64,000 nt of DNA from Paenibacillus eucommiae (GCF_017874215.1 NZ_JAGGLB010000034.1:35892-99891), one strand, 5' to 3'; numbered from the stretch's first letter, positions 8,473-17,303 are shown. Numbers and translations are program-made. Notes: a model not told the origin generated them from the letters alone.

Positions 8473-9238
8473 GTGGAAGTATGGGAAACGCAATTAGTAT
8501 CGACTAAGCGAGGCACTTTCGAGGTATTTATTTCAGGAGTAGGAAAACCAATTTGCGTAACGCACCATTATTCCGCATTTACCAAACGGGGAAATTATTT
8601 TGCTGATATGTTTTTAGAATTTGGGCAGGTCGTTTTAGTTAACTTAAAGGAATGTGGAAATTCTGGCTGTATAACAGATGAAAGTGAGCTTAGCATGGAA
8701 GCATCCGTTGAAGATCTGGAGGCAATCCCGAATATCACTTGGTTTTGAAAAGTGGTCGTTTGCGGGACATTCAACGGGAGGAATGCTCGGCCTTGTGTAT
8801 GCTGCTGCTCATGCAAGTTCTCTTGATAAATTGATTGTTGTAGGGGCCGCAGCTTCAAACAGGTATATGGACGCGAAAGATAGCATCTATTGCAGAGAGA
8901 ACCCCAAAAATCATCGACTTCTTGAAATTTTCACAATATTAAATGCTCCCGAGGCCAGCAATGAACTAAAATCCCAAGCAGCTCGTGAATGGACGGAGAT
9001 GTCCCTGAACCATCCAGATAGGTGGGACGATTACTTTAGTAAGCCCAGCAGCGGAAGAGTTGTTCAGAAAAGATTGGATTACTATAGCAGGCATTTATCT
9101 TCGTTCGATATTTCAAGTCGCTTAAATTTAATTAGAACCCCAACTTTGGTGATGTGCGGCAAATACGATACGCAGTGTCCTGATGCTCTCGATATGTTGA
9201 GAGGATGCTCCATAAATAAAGTCTCCTCTAAATATTAA
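8473..9238 (+). pseudogene. alpha/beta hydrolase, frameshifted and 3'-truncated
   Basis: N-terminal part (8473-8735) and the nucleophile elbow part (SFAGHSTGGMLGLVYAA, Ser in GHSTG) lie in different frames. Removing one C from the CCC at about 8729-8731 restores a continuous protein (EAI-R-ISLGFEKWSFAGHS). After the acid-residue region (MCGKYDTQCP) the frame runs into unrelated sequence and stops, so the final helices and catalytic His are lost. Two independent lesions argue for a real pseudogene and not one sequencing error. It begins 38 bp after the sigma fusion gene on the same strand. Confidence 0.8.
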
Positions 9239-9409
9239 ATTTAAAGGCGTTTCGTAAAGCTCATCATAAAAACATGGTATTTCTATTTCTTTACCATTTT
9301 GAGGGTTTTTCAAACGCACTATCTTCGTAAGATTCTGCTGAGGCAATTGGCAGAGTTTCTTTAGGGATTCAGTCTTTGTACATTTCCAGGTAATTTGGAA
9401 TCGTATCAT
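9128..9409 (-). pseudogene. unrecognised fragment antisense to hydrolase end
   Basis: A minus-strand frame starts at ATG 9409 after AGGGG and encodes a basic, protein-like stretch (TWKCTKTESLKKLCQLPQQ, then NGKEIEIPCFYDELYETPLN) up to about 9240. Beyond that it runs antisense through the broken hydrolase, so its natural C-terminus is gone. Family not recognised. The region 9410-9607 holds no other convincing gene. Confidence 0.35.
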
Positions 9410-9607
9410 AAAACCCCTTCGAAGCCTTAAGTGCAAGGAAACAATTTATGATTCTTTCGTTATTGCTTGTTCTTATTTTATTTGGTTCCGGGTTCCCGCC
9501 AGTGTGATTGTTGAGAAAGTGCATTCATGTTATCTGCCTCCTGTGTTGCAAACAGCAGCTCCACCTGTGGGCTACACTTGGTAGTTCGAATGATATTGAG
9601 TTGCTTA

Positions 9608-10225
9608 TTAATAAGGACGAGTGGGATCTATTATTGAATGCTCATGCTTATCTATGAAAGCATCAAAAGCATCGATGCCCTCTTGTAAAATCATATGCGC
9701 TTCTTTATGAGTAATTGGTATGACCCAGGAGACACTGATTATTTCTTCTCCTATTTTTATTTCTTCAAAATCCTCACTTTCTCCTCTTAGTTCATCAATC
9801 AAGAGGGCTTTTGTAGTCCAGTTCTCTGGTGCGAGTGCGCTCTCAGTCATTACTCGTGGTACTTCCGAAGATTTAATATTTTCAATATTATGGGCAATTA
9901 GATCGCAGAAATATGAGAATATGCGATCAATGCTTTCTTGCCCCAAATCGGGTTTTAAAGCTAGCATCCATTCAGTCTCAATAGGTTTTCCAGTTTTTCG
10001 AATGGAATTAGATAGGCCGACTGTTGCGAATCTTGCAGGAATTTTATCATTAATTGATGGGAAGTAATAAATCTCAATATATACGCCAATCTCCGGCTTT
10101 GTCATTATGACTCTGTATTCTGGCATAGACCATTCTTTAATATATAAATTAAGAATAATTGTTCTTCTAATGTCGAAGTCCAGAATTTTTTCTTGGCTTG
10201 ACTCTTTACTGATTTGCACATCCAT
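9608..10225 (-). CDS. SUFU-domain (suppressor of fused-like) protein
   Basis: 205-residue cytoplasmic protein that resembles the bacterial SUFU family: acidic N-terminal strands, the central APENWTTKALLIDELRG, and the C-terminal signature FEEIKIGEEIISVSWVIPIT followed by HKEAHMILQEGIDAF. ATG 10225 has AAAAGGTG upstream; a GTG one codon earlier is less likely. In other bacteria SUFU proteins often act as immunity proteins next to polymorphic toxins; no toxin gene is visible here. It sits beside two unrecognised minus-strand genes. Confidence 0.75.
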   Translation of the reverse strand: MDVQISKESSQEKILDFDIRRTIILNLYIKEWSMPEYRVIMTKPEIGVYIEIYYFPSINDKIPARFATVGLSNSIRKTGKPIETEWMLALKPDLGQESIDRIFSYFCDLIAHNIENIKSSEVPRVMTESALAPENWTTKALLIDELRGESEDFEEIKIGEEIISVSWVIPITHKEAHMILQEGIDAFDAFIDKHEHSIIDPTRPY

Positions 10226-10392
10226 CACCTTTTTTCTTTGTTGGTTTTCTCTGTTTAAAGTTATGGCCCGAACCCAACCGATCTAACGAGTATGCATGTC
10301 CTATATGTCTCTCCGGTGCTGTACTACGTTCTTGCTGAAGGTATGACCATTTCTAGAGTGCTTATATACGAAGTTACTTAGTTTCCTTTCGA

Positions 10393-10959
10393 TTATTGGT
10401 GCTTAATGACAGCTTCTTTTGCTCTATGGACAATATCATCCACATCGGAAAACTGACGCTCAATAGATGCTAGCGCCTTCAATAAAAAAAGGCCAAGATT
10501 TTTATCTCCTAGGTATAGTTCCGTTGCGGCGAAAAATTCGATGTCTTCGAGTTTTTCTATATTTTTTTTATGATTGATGTTTTTAGGGAATTCAATATAT
10601 TTATGGAGGGTTAAGACTGCATCTTCGCCCTTGGTTTTAAAATCGTGAACAATTCCATTGAATATGGTGTCTTTGAATCCTTCCTTGAGCCTGCCTTTTT
10701 CATTCAATGCATCCGGATGAAATGTCGCCAAATATTTTTCGTTTCTTATGGCCTGATCATTAATGATGTAGGATATTTTTTCTTCGTCAAGAATCTTTAT
10801 TATTTCATCAATTGACTTGAACTTTAGTCTTGCAAATCTTGCCGGAGAAAATTGCTTGCGCAAAGAATCTTCATTATTTGAAAGATATGCCCTAAAAGAA
10901 ATTTCAGAATTTCCTTCCAAGAGTTCTTTGAAATAAACAAGATGCCTTTCATCTACCAT
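10393..10959 (-). CDS. unrecognised protein, possible immunity-type
   Basis: 188 residues, soluble, charged, no signal peptide. I chose ATG 10959 because AGGAGG lies 6 bases upstream; longer frames start without a ribosome site. The centre (SIDEIIKILDEEKISYIINDQAIRN split over about 60-85) is alternating helix-strand, and the C-terminal third is helical with FFAATELYLGDKNLGLFLL. Its start overlaps the end of the 38-residue ORF 10949-11065, suggesting translational coupling. I do not recognise the family. Confidence 0.65.
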   Translation of the reverse strand: MVDERHLVYFKELLEGNSEISFRAYLSNNEDSLRKQFSPARFARLKFKSIDEIIKILDEEKISYIINDQAIRNEKYLATFHPDALNEKGRLKEGFKDTIFNGIVHDFKTKGEDAVLTLHKYIEFPKNINHKKNIEKLEDIEFFAATELYLGDKNLGLFLLKALASIERQFSDVDDIVHRAKEAVIKHQ

Positions 10960-11065
10960 ATCTGCCTCCTGTACTTCTTGATCTTTTAGGTATATTATGG
11001 TCACACATTTTAGTAAATTTTTCTGCAAATTGGCTAATTGGCATAAACTGAAATACGTTACTCAT
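10949..11065 (-). CDS. 38-residue small ORF coupled to the next gene
   Basis: Starts at ATG 11065 after a strong GAGGGGTGAGG site and ends at TGA 10949-10951, overlapping the ATG of the downstream 188-residue gene by 11 bases. Product begins MSNVFQFMPISQFAEK and ends in a basic tail SRSTGGRYGR. It could be a real small protein, a leader peptide, or the relic of the 3' end of a toxin gene. Supported by ribosome site and overlap, not by homology. Confidence 0.5.
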   Translation of the reverse strand: MSNVFQFMPISQFAEKFTKMCDHNIPKRSRSTGGRYGR

Positions 11066-11498
11066 ACCTCACCCCTCTTTCGATTTTCATTATCTTCTCA
11101 TGCATCAAAATAACTGTCAAATTCAACATTAATAGATTTTAACTCTAAATGAACATATCTACAAACAAGGTTTTTCCTTTAAAATCCAGAGACCAGTATC
11201 CATCGTCAAAAATCGGTTCACTTGCAGAAATTGAGGCAAGAGATTTTAAAGACTACCTTCACTTTTATGGTTATCAGGTTGGGTTGTTTAAACTGGAACT
11301 TTACTGCAAAAACAATACAATTAATAGAGAGCAATGAGGATTCGCTTCTAAAAGATCATTTAATCAAGTATTTCAGGCGTGAAGAAAGGATGCTCTCCCT
11401 TGTCTGATTTGTCATTGAAGAGTACAAGTATACAAAATTCACCAACTTACGTTAAAATGATAATATATCTACCCAAGAAGAGGTGAACTAGTTGCTCT
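11066..11498. other. 433-bp gap with only short degenerate frames
   Basis: Holds the promoter region for the minus-strand genes to the left and the TerD-type gene to the right. Two overlapping short plus-strand frames (11149-11337 and 11222-11407) contain protein-like pieces (EARDFKDYLHFYGYQVG; SLLKDHLIKYFRREERML) in different frames, so they may be one frameshifted remnant. No family recognised. Confidence 0.35.
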
Positions 11499-12707
11499 AT
11501 GAATATACTAAAGGGTCAAAAAGTTGATATTACAAAGGATCGAAATATAAGTAAGCTGCTTATTGAGCTGGAATGGAGCCAGGCGGATGCGACTATCGAA
11601 ATAGATGGTGCTGCGTTCCTGTTATCTGCCTCCGGACAATGTGAACAGGATGAAAATCTTATTTTTTATGGCAATCCAGTGAGTCAGGAAGATGCGGTGC
11701 TTCACTCCAAACCGAATGGGTCGAGTAAAGAACAATTCACAATGTCTATGCAGAAGCTGCCTGCCGAAGTTCAGAAGATTGCTCTTGCCCTGACTGTTCA
11801 AGAAGGGGGGAGTGCGGATCACCATTTCGGATCGGTCTCGCAGCTTAAGCTCCGAATCATTAATCCTGTTAATAGTGAAACCATTATCGCATTTGAATTT
11901 GGAACGGACCTGAATCAAGAAACGGCTATTGTTGCGGGCGAGTTATATCTCCATAAGGGGGAATGGAAGTTCAATGCAATTGGAAGCGGCTTTAATGGGG
12001 GATTGGCTGCCTTATGCAGCAATTACGGGATTGAAGTTCTAGAGGAAGAAGCAGCAGATGAGGAAGCGGGCGAGGAACAAGAGTCGGCACAGATGGCACG
12101 GGCTGAGTCTTCCCATTCTCCATTGCAAGGTGGGACGCAGCAGCCAGTTTCCGTTGCAACGCCGCCGCGGATGATTAGCCAAAGGTTGGTTGTGCTGCAC
12201 AAACAGGAAGCTGTCTCGATTCAACCTTCTGCGACTCTCACTGCGACACTGCAATGGGAAAATCCGCGGCATGATTTGGATCTATATGTATTCTATGTAA
12301 ACAAGCAAGGAATAGCAGATAAGATTCATTATAAAAATAGGGAGAAAGCCACTTCATCCTCTTATTTCGAATTTAAAGGTGATTCGGCCCAAGCAGCCGT
12401 AGAAACGGTAACTATTCGTTCCGCAGATGAATTGCTTTACGTTCTGTTTGCTGTATACAGTCCACTGACCAATGGAGTTAGCAGCTTCAAGTCTATGCGA
12501 GCTCGAGTTACAGTGAAGACAGATTCGGGACAAACCCTGATCGCTCCGCTTACCCAAAACAATCAGTCCGCTTCTTGGGTGGCCATAAGCAAGCTGGATC
12601 TATCCAAAGGGAATCAACTGATTGTCAGTCACGTTGAAGCCTATTCCAAGCCTGGATCGAATCAAGAACCCCGATTACAGCCAGATGGAATTTTTCATAT
12701 GAACTAA
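11499..12707 (+). CDS. TerD-family stress/tellurium-resistance-type protein
   Basis: 402 residues with two TerD-like beta-sandwich regions. The N-terminal one starts with the family's usual LKGQKVDITK and continues through WSQADATIEIDGAAFLL and the acidic calcium-site-like segments to SGFNGGLAALCSNYGIEV (~185). A low-complexity acidic linker (EEEAADEEAGEEQESAQ) leads to a second domain from ~235 with TATLQWENPRHDLDLYVFYV. Start ATG 11499 after AAGAGGTGA. It is a lone TerD gene without terABCE partners, so a stress or calcium-binding role is more likely than tellurite resistance itself. Confidence 0.85.
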   Translation: MNILKGQKVDITKDRNISKLLIELEWSQADATIEIDGAAFLLSASGQCEQDENLIFYGNPVSQEDAVLHSKPNGSSKEQFTMSMQKLPAEVQKIALALTVQEGGSADHHFGSVSQLKLRIINPVNSETIIAFEFGTDLNQETAIVAGELYLHKGEWKFNAIGSGFNGGLAALCSNYGIEVLEEEAADEEAGEEQESAQMARAESSHSPLQGGTQQPVSVATPPRMISQRLVVLHKQEAVSIQPSATLTATLQWENPRHDLDLYVFYVNKQGIADKIHYKNREKATSSSYFEFKGDSAQAAVETVTIRSADELLYVLFAVYSPLTNGVSSFKSMRARVTVKTDSGQTLIAPLTQNNQSASWVAISKLDLSKGNQLIVSHVEAYSKPGSNQEPRLQPDGIFHMN

Positions 12708-12714
12708 ATTACAT

Positions 12715-12754
12715 AAAAAACCTGCTGAAGCACATGGGCTCTAGCAGGTTTTTT
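12715..12754 (+). terminator. intrinsic terminator of the TerD-type gene
   Basis: AAAAAACCTGCT and AGCAGGTTTTTT form a 12-bp stem around a 16-base loop, with a T6 run, eight bases after the TAA stop. Confidence 0.9.
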
Positions 12755-12796
12755 CACATATAGAATGCCAGGTAAGCCCGTATTTGTCCGCTTTCA

Positions 12797-12910
12797 TAGC
12801 AGCCGTCTATCCCAAATTGAGCGGGTGCTTTCACTTAATGATGTTTTTCATTGTTAAAATAAGGAAGTGAAGACGACTAGTGTTTTTAGCAATGAAAAAC
12901 ATCGGTAAAG
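12797..12910 (+). repeat. family A palindromes, pair 1
   Basis: Two copies of the palindrome: TTAATGATGTTTTTCATTGTTAAA near 12,835-12,858 and TTTTAGCAATGAAAAACATCGGTAAAG near 12,884-12,910. Arms are slightly degraded. It lies directly before the family B copy at 12,974. The 5' border resembles that of other clusters (AGCAGCC..GAGCG). Confidence 0.85.
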
Positions 12911-12973
12911 TATCAGCTCTTCATCCACGGCGCCGCTCCCGCTGGGAATCTCATCCAGCCAAGAGACAAATCC

Positions 12974-13192
12974 TTGCTGGCTGTCCGTTTGAGGTAGCTG
13001 TGTTCCCTGCTCAGTAGGCTGAAAGAGGAAATGGACGATGGGGTGGAGAGCGTTAGCGTCCGCATTTAAAGATGGGTTCCTTCCGCTGCTTGGCTACATT
13101 CAGGGAACCCATCTTTAACAGCGGTGGAACCCATCGTTTATTTCCTCTCCCCGCACTGGGGCTAGAGTTACGCACTTCAATGGACGGCACAA
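12974..13192 (+). repeat. family B giant-hairpin repeat, copy 2
   Basis: Starts just after ATCCTTGCTGGC and ends before the YvbH-like gene. Nested arms: TGTCCGTTTGAG with CTTCAATGGACGGCA; AGAGGAAATGGACGATGGGG with CCCATCGTTTATTTCCTCT; innermost AAAGATGGGTTCC with GGAACCCATCTTT. The innermost stem differs from copy 1 (GGG versus TTT) yet both sides changed together, so pairing is kept. Confidence 0.88.
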
Positions 13193-13202
13193 GGCACTGT
13201 CC

Positions 13203-13817
13203 TTATAAATTAATATAACGCTCAAAAACATGACCATAATCTTTGATCCTGTACTGCTTGCGTGTATCCACTAGCCATGAGAAAGCGGCCTGGTTCAATT
13301 CCTTGAATTGCTGGGCTGTATTAATTTCATGTTGGCGGACATGCATAAGAGTGCTGGATGCCAAAGCCAGACTCTCCTTAGCTTGCTCTAAGGTAATATC
13401 ATTTTCATGAATAATTTCTGCGATTTTCAGCAGGGCTTTGTATAGATCCTTGACTTCGGTTATAAATTTTTTATTAACATCAATGGAGTACTGCACAGAT
13501 CCCATCATAAATTTAATTTCGATATCCAAATCTACCGTACCCGCTGTTTCGAGCATTACATTAGAAATTTTATGATTGCTGTAGGTCAATCTGCGAAGCG
13601 TGCGTTTTTTGCTTAATGCACTGTTGCCATCCAGATGTATAAGAGCTAGATTGGTAAAGCAATACTCATCGGACTTGGATTTAATCAAGAAAAATATCTT
13701 CTCATCATCCTCATGCATGATGTAATCATCTGAATCTACCTTATCATAGTTTTCAGGCTTTATTACGGAACCAATGTCGCTTAAACCTAAAACATCGGCT
13801 GCTATTCTACCGAACAT
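13203..13817 (-). CDS. YvbH-like bacterial PH-domain protein
   Basis: 204 residues. Residues 1-125 resemble the bacterial PH (bPH_1) domain of B. subtilis YvbH (MFGRIAADVLGLSDIGSVI start, IFFLIKSKSDEYCFTNLALI strand region), and the C-terminal ~75 residues form the helical oligomerisation region (AEIIHENDITLEQAKESLAL, QFKELNQAAFSWLV). ATG 13817 is preceded by GAAGGGA and matches the usual N-terminus; the frame is open 21 codons further upstream without a ribosome site. Cytoplasmic; function unknown in the family. Confidence 0.85.
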   Translation of the reverse strand: MFGRIAADVLGLSDIGSVIKPENYDKVDSDDYIMHEDDEKIFFLIKSKSDEYCFTNLALIHLDGNSALSKKRTLRRLTYSNHKISNVMLETAGTVDLDIEIKFMMGSVQYSIDVNKKFITEVKDLYKALLKIAEIIHENDITLEQAKESLALASSTLMHVRQHEINTAQQFKELNQAAFSWLVDTRKQYRIKDYGHVFERYINL

Positions 13818-13924
13818 ACGATCAATCCCTTCATTTTGGGTTTCGACTAGATTATACCATTTGGCATATAATATAATCAAAGATAGGAAATCAGAAGATT
13901 GTAAATGAAGGAAGTTGGTTGCCG

Positions 13925-14224
13925 ATGGAGCCTATTTCGCAATATCGTTACGTTCAGTCCATCGCAAAAGCCACAATGAGTGAGTTGAAGGACTTTATTA
14001 CAGAAGGTGTTTCTGAAAAAGAAATAGCTGTTAAAGCCGAGAACATCATGTGGGAAAAGGGGATTCTTAGCTTTTGGTACTATGAGGTGGGAGCTTTTGT
14101 TCATGTTGGTAAGAGAACGACAATTTCTGAATCAGGCCGCATAGGCATGGAGAATATGGCTTCAAAAGAGAAGATATTTATTTTTTCCAAAATGGGGAAT
14201 TGTTTGTTTTATAGGAGGGGTTAG
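13925..14224 (+). pseudogene. M24 peptidase (Xaa-Pro aminopeptidase-like) N-terminal remnant
   Basis: Residues 1-70 match the start of M24 'pita-bread' peptidases of bacilli (SIAKATMSELKDFI, GVSEKEIAVKAE, FWYYEVGAFVHVGKRTTIS). After that the sequence departs and ends at TAG 14222-14224, without any metal-binding Asp/His/Glu residues. It is therefore a truncated, inactive gene whose end overlaps the ribosome site of the GNAT gene. Confidence 0.7.
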
Positions 14225-14225
14225 T

Positions 14226-14906
14226 TTGTATGACGAATTGGAACTGATGAATATGCAGGCAGAGGTTCTATATACTCACGATGCTTTGGGGAAAATCACA
14301 AAAATTAATGATTCGGAAGAGCAGCCAGCACCTCGGCTTTTCTGGGGGAAAACAAACAAAGGCAATGTGATCAGATTTCGTCCTGATGTGCCCAAAGCCA
14401 TGATGAATCAACTTGCAGAAATAATAAATAACAGTGACGTTACCAACCTTGCAGTGGCAAAAATAATTAACAAATTAGAGCAACATGCAAAAATAAGTAG
14501 TTTGTGGATAGGTCCAGCTTATGTTTTTGTAGATCACAGTTTTGCTGGCAGCAAAGCTGTTAAAGTAACAGATGACAATAGACAATTTTTAGAGGCCGGG
14601 TTCGAAAATGTATGGAGCACAATCGAACATCGGGAACCATGTTATATGGTAATTGAGGATAATAAAGCAGTCTCCGTGTGCTATTGTGCAAGAAATACAG
14701 ATAGAGCGGCAGAAGCAGGCGTCGAAACCTTGGAAGAATATCGGGGAAAAGGTTATGCTTTAGCTGTGGCCTCAGCTTGGTCAGCGGCGATACATGAATC
14801 CAAAAGAATTGCGCTATACAGCACCTCCTGGGATAATTATGCTTCGCAAGCCGTAGCAAAGCGTCTCCAGCTTAACCTTTATGGTAGTGATCTATCGATA
14901 TACTGA
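14226..14906 (+). CDS. GNAT-family N-acetyltransferase
   Basis: 226 residues. The C-terminal ~100 residues carry a GNAT fold with the acetyl-CoA pyrophosphate loop ETLEEYRGKGYALAVASAW (R/Q-x-x-G-x-G/A type) and the following strand RIALYSTSWDN..SQAVAKRL. The N-terminal half is a family-specific cap (TKINDSEEQPAPRLFWG). Start TTG 14226 has AGGAGG seven bases upstream. Acceptor unknown. Stands alone between an M24 remnant and a HAD gene. Confidence 0.87.
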   Translation: MYDELELMNMQAEVLYTHDALGKITKINDSEEQPAPRLFWGKTNKGNVIRFRPDVPKAMMNQLAEIINNSDVTNLAVAKIINKLEQHAKISSLWIGPAYVFVDHSFAGSKAVKVTDDNRQFLEAGFENVWSTIEHREPCYMVIEDNKAVSVCYCARNTDRAAEAGVETLEEYRGKGYALAVASAWSAAIHESKRIALYSTSWDNYASQAVAKRLQLNLYGSDLSIY

Positions 14907-14971
14907 ATAAAAGAAGATAAATCAAGCAGTTATGATAATTCGTTCGACGAAACTGATCAAGAAGGGGTGCT

Positions 14972-15655
14972 ATGCTTATCCTGAACATGAACTATGCCGC
15001 TGTGATTTTTGATCTTGATAATACACTGGTTAACCGGAAATTGGCTTTCCAGTCATATGCGAAGCTTTTTACAGAAAAATTTGTTGAGATCGCGGATGAA
15101 GACAGTACGGAAACAGTAAATTACATCATATCGGCCGACCAGAATGGCTATCGGAAAAAAAGAGATCTGTATGAAGAATTAAGAAGCAAGCTGGCTATGA
15201 AAAATGAACAAACTACCGTTGAAGATATGCTAGAGTATTGGTTTGCAGAGTTTTTTAAAAGCTCTATCTTAATGCAAGGTGCATTAGAGGTCCTAGATAC
15301 TATAAAAGGTCAAAACATTAAGCTCGGCATGATAACTAACGGTTCCGTTCATTCACAGTATGCCAAGATCGATGCAGTGGGGATAAGAGATTATTTTCAT
15401 ACGATTATAGTATCCGATGAGGTTGGAATCAAGAAACCAGATCCTAAGATATTTAGTATGGCACTTGAAAATCTCAACATTAGCGGCGAGAACGTATTGT
15501 TTGTGGGCGATCATCCTTCAAATGATGTTAAGGGAGCCTTAGATGCAGGTATGCATGCTGTATGGCTGAGCGGGTTTGGTGAATGGAATTTGACCGGTGT
15601 ACATCCAACCCATACGATATCCCAGCTGTCCGAATTAAATGAAATTTTCAGATGA
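14972..15655 (+). CDS. HAD-superfamily hydrolase, subfamily IA
   Basis: 227-residue phosphatase-like protein. Motif I DLDNTL (nucleophile Asp14, acid/base Asp16), motif II MITNGS, motif III Lys in GIKKPDPKIF and motif IV FVGDHPSNDVKGA are all present, with an alpha-helical C1 cap between motifs I and II. Closest in layout to the YjjG/phosphoglycolate phosphatase-like group. Start ATG 14972 with AAGGGG six bases upstream; an alternative ATG five codons later is possible. Substrate unknown. Confidence 0.9.
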   Translation: MLILNMNYAAVIFDLDNTLVNRKLAFQSYAKLFTEKFVEIADEDSTETVNYIISADQNGYRKKRDLYEELRSKLAMKNEQTTVEDMLEYWFAEFFKSSILMQGALEVLDTIKGQNIKLGMITNGSVHSQYAKIDAVGIRDYFHTIIVSDEVGIKKPDPKIFSMALENLNISGENVLFVGDHPSNDVKGALDAGMHAVWLSGFGEWNLTGVHPTHTISQLSELNEIFR

Positions 15656-15694
15656 ATGCAAGCCAGGCTAACTAGCTAAGCTAACTGAGTTAAC

Positions 15695-16696
15695 TTAACT
15701 ATATTTAGCCATAATTTCAGAAAGCAAATCTTTCATACAATCCACCAGCTCTGGTGGGTTTTTCACTGTCGCTTCAATTCCCAGCCCAATCATAAACTTC
15801 GCGAAGAACGGAATATCACTCCTTGGAAAGCTGCCCTCCAGCCAACCCGAGCCATCCTGGCGAGTATTCAGCTTGGGTACCGCCCACATTTCAGCCTCGC
15901 ACCTCTGTACGCCTTCTTTGCTCAACTCCACATAAAGAGTCACGTTGTCCTGCTCCATTTCTTGCATCAACAACTTGTGATCTTGTTTATGTCCTGTATG
16001 CACAAAAAATTCCCTGTTTCCTAGATGAATATGCCGAAGATCCAAGGGTTTGGATGAGGTTTCGGAAGCAGCATATGCGGCCGTATGAATTCTGTCACAT
16101 CGGAATAAACGAATATCTCCGCGAAGAAAGCAATAGGCGGGACAGTACCATAAGCCATTGCTTGCGTAGATGCCAACCGGTTGTATTTCCCTGCTTGAAC
16201 TTCCTTCCCGTGATTCGTAATCGATCAGAATGACTTTTTGATAAATGGCCGCATCCAGCAAAACGGATAAGTAGGGAAATTCAGCTTGCCTGGCGGGTGT
16301 CACAAAGTCAACCCTATCCTTCATTTGATCGATACGATCCCGAACATCTCCCGGCATGTAGAAATAGAATTTGCTCAAAGCCGAAGAAGACTCTGTCTCA
16401 AAGGGAAGGAAGGCATAGTGCCGTAAGGCATGACACGCAAAAAAGAGAGCGACAGCTTCCTGCTCGGTAAAAGCGATGGGAGGCAGGATTCTTTCGTTCA
16501 GCACCTGGTAACCGCCGTGAGGTCCGACCTCCGAATACAAGGGAAATCCCAACTCACCGAGTTCTTGCAAATCCCGTAATATCGTTCGTGGCGATACGTT
16601 AAATTCTTGGGCAAGCTCCTTGACCTTAAACTTCCGCAGCCTGTTAATGGTCATCATTAATTCTAGGAGGCGTTTTGATTTGGGTGACTTGGACAT
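15695..16696 (-). CDS. HTH/WYL-domain transcriptional regulator
   Basis: 333 residues. N-terminal winged helix (LLELMMTINRLRKFKVKELA, then VSPRTILRDLQELGELGFPL, residues ~8-60) followed by a WYL ligand-sensing domain (~140-235, with ILIDYESREGSSSREIQPVG and NGLWYCPAYCFLRGDIRLFR) and a C-terminal WCX-like extension. Divergently placed from the VOC gene at 16,878 with a 15-bp palindrome between, so it may regulate that gene and itself. Ligand unknown. Confidence 0.9.
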   Translation of the reverse strand: MSKSPKSKRLLELMMTINRLRKFKVKELAQEFNVSPRTILRDLQELGELGFPLYSEVGPHGGYQVLNERILPPIAFTEQEAVALFFACHALRHYAFLPFETESSSALSKFYFYMPGDVRDRIDQMKDRVDFVTPARQAEFPYLSVLLDAAIYQKVILIDYESREGSSSREIQPVGIYASNGLWYCPAYCFLRGDIRLFRCDRIHTAAYAASETSSKPLDLRHIHLGNREFFVHTGHKQDHKLLMQEMEQDNVTLYVELSKEGVQRCEAEMWAVPKLNTRQDGSGWLEGSFPRSDIPFFAKFMIGLGIEATVKNPPELVDCMKDLLSEIMAKYS

Positions 16697-16742
16697 GATC
16701 TCACTCCTCGTATCATAGGTTCAGCAGCTATATGATGAAATT

Positions 16743-16780
16743 TATTTTATATCTATTTTTATATCTATTTTTATATCTAT
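16743..16780. repeat. short tandem repeat of TTTTATATCTA units
   Basis: Three to four tandem copies of a 12-base unit (TTTTTATATCTA) in the divergent promoter region between the WYL regulator and the VOC gene. AT-rich, probably bends or melts easily; copy number may vary between strains. Confidence 0.7.
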
Positions 16781-16794
16781 GACAAGACTTGTCA
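16780..16794. promoter_or_regulatory. palindromic operator candidate TGACAAGACTTGTCA
   Basis: Perfect 15-bp palindrome (odd-centre A) between the divergent WYL regulator and VOC genes, just upstream of TATTATAAG, a -10-like sequence for the VOC gene. Position suits a repressor site. Which protein binds is inference. Confidence 0.5.
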
Positions 16795-16877
16795 CTATTA
16801 TAAGCTACACTTGGAAATAAGCCCACTTGAACTTGCAGAGCGTGGCAGTCAAATTAATTGAAGGAGCTGTTTGAATC

Positions 16878-17303
16878 ATGAGCTTGCAATTGAATTGTTT
16901 TATTATGTTGGATGGACATGCAGAGGAAGCTATCGAATTTTATGAAAAATCTTTGGGTGCTAAAATTCTCTTTAAACAAACCTTGGGTGAGGGGCCGGAG
17001 AATCCCGACAATCCCTTGTCAGCAGATGAAAAGAAGCGAATTGCACATTCCGTATTGCATGTCGGTGAAACAGAAATTATGGTCTCCGATACGGCCCCCG
17101 GTCAACCGCTTCAAAGGGGAAATCAAGTGAACATCTGCATAACGACTAGCGATACGGAAGTGTCCAAACAAATTTATACAGCCCTGCAGCAGGACGGTCA
17201 GATAGATTTGCCGCTGGAAGCAACGTATTTCAGCCCTGCTTATGGGATGATCACGGACAAGTTCGGTGTTACCTTCCAAATCTTCACTAAGCGCCCCCAA
17301 TAA
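16878..17303 (+). CDS. VOC-family (PhnB/glyoxalase-like) protein
   Basis: 141 residues with the paired beta-alpha-beta-beta-beta modules of the vicinal oxygen chelate family. PhnB-type signatures: N-terminal FIMLDGHAEEAIEFYEKSLG, HSVLHVGETEIMVSD in the middle, and YGMITDKFGVTFQIF at the C-terminus. Metal ligands would be in these strands, but PhnB-like proteins often lack full sets. ATG 16878 with GAAGGAG upstream. Perhaps controlled by the divergent WYL regulator. Substrate unknown. Confidence 0.9.
   Translation: MSLQLNCFIMLDGHAEEAIEFYEKSLGAKILFKQTLGEGPENPDNPLSADEKKRIAHSVLHVGETEIMVSDTAPGQPLQRGNQVNICITTSDTEVSKQIYTALQQDGQIDLPLEATYFSPAYGMITDKFGVTFQIFTKRPQ

Noticed and set aside
9449..9508. Small plus-strand frame MILSLLLVLILFGSG.. 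resembling YjcZ-type sporulation peptides
   Set aside because: No convincing ribosome site and only ~19 codons; similarity is to a generic hydrophobic pattern.
12039..12557. Minus-strand frames opposite the TerD-type gene
   Set aside because: Cys/Arg-rich antisense translations without start signals.
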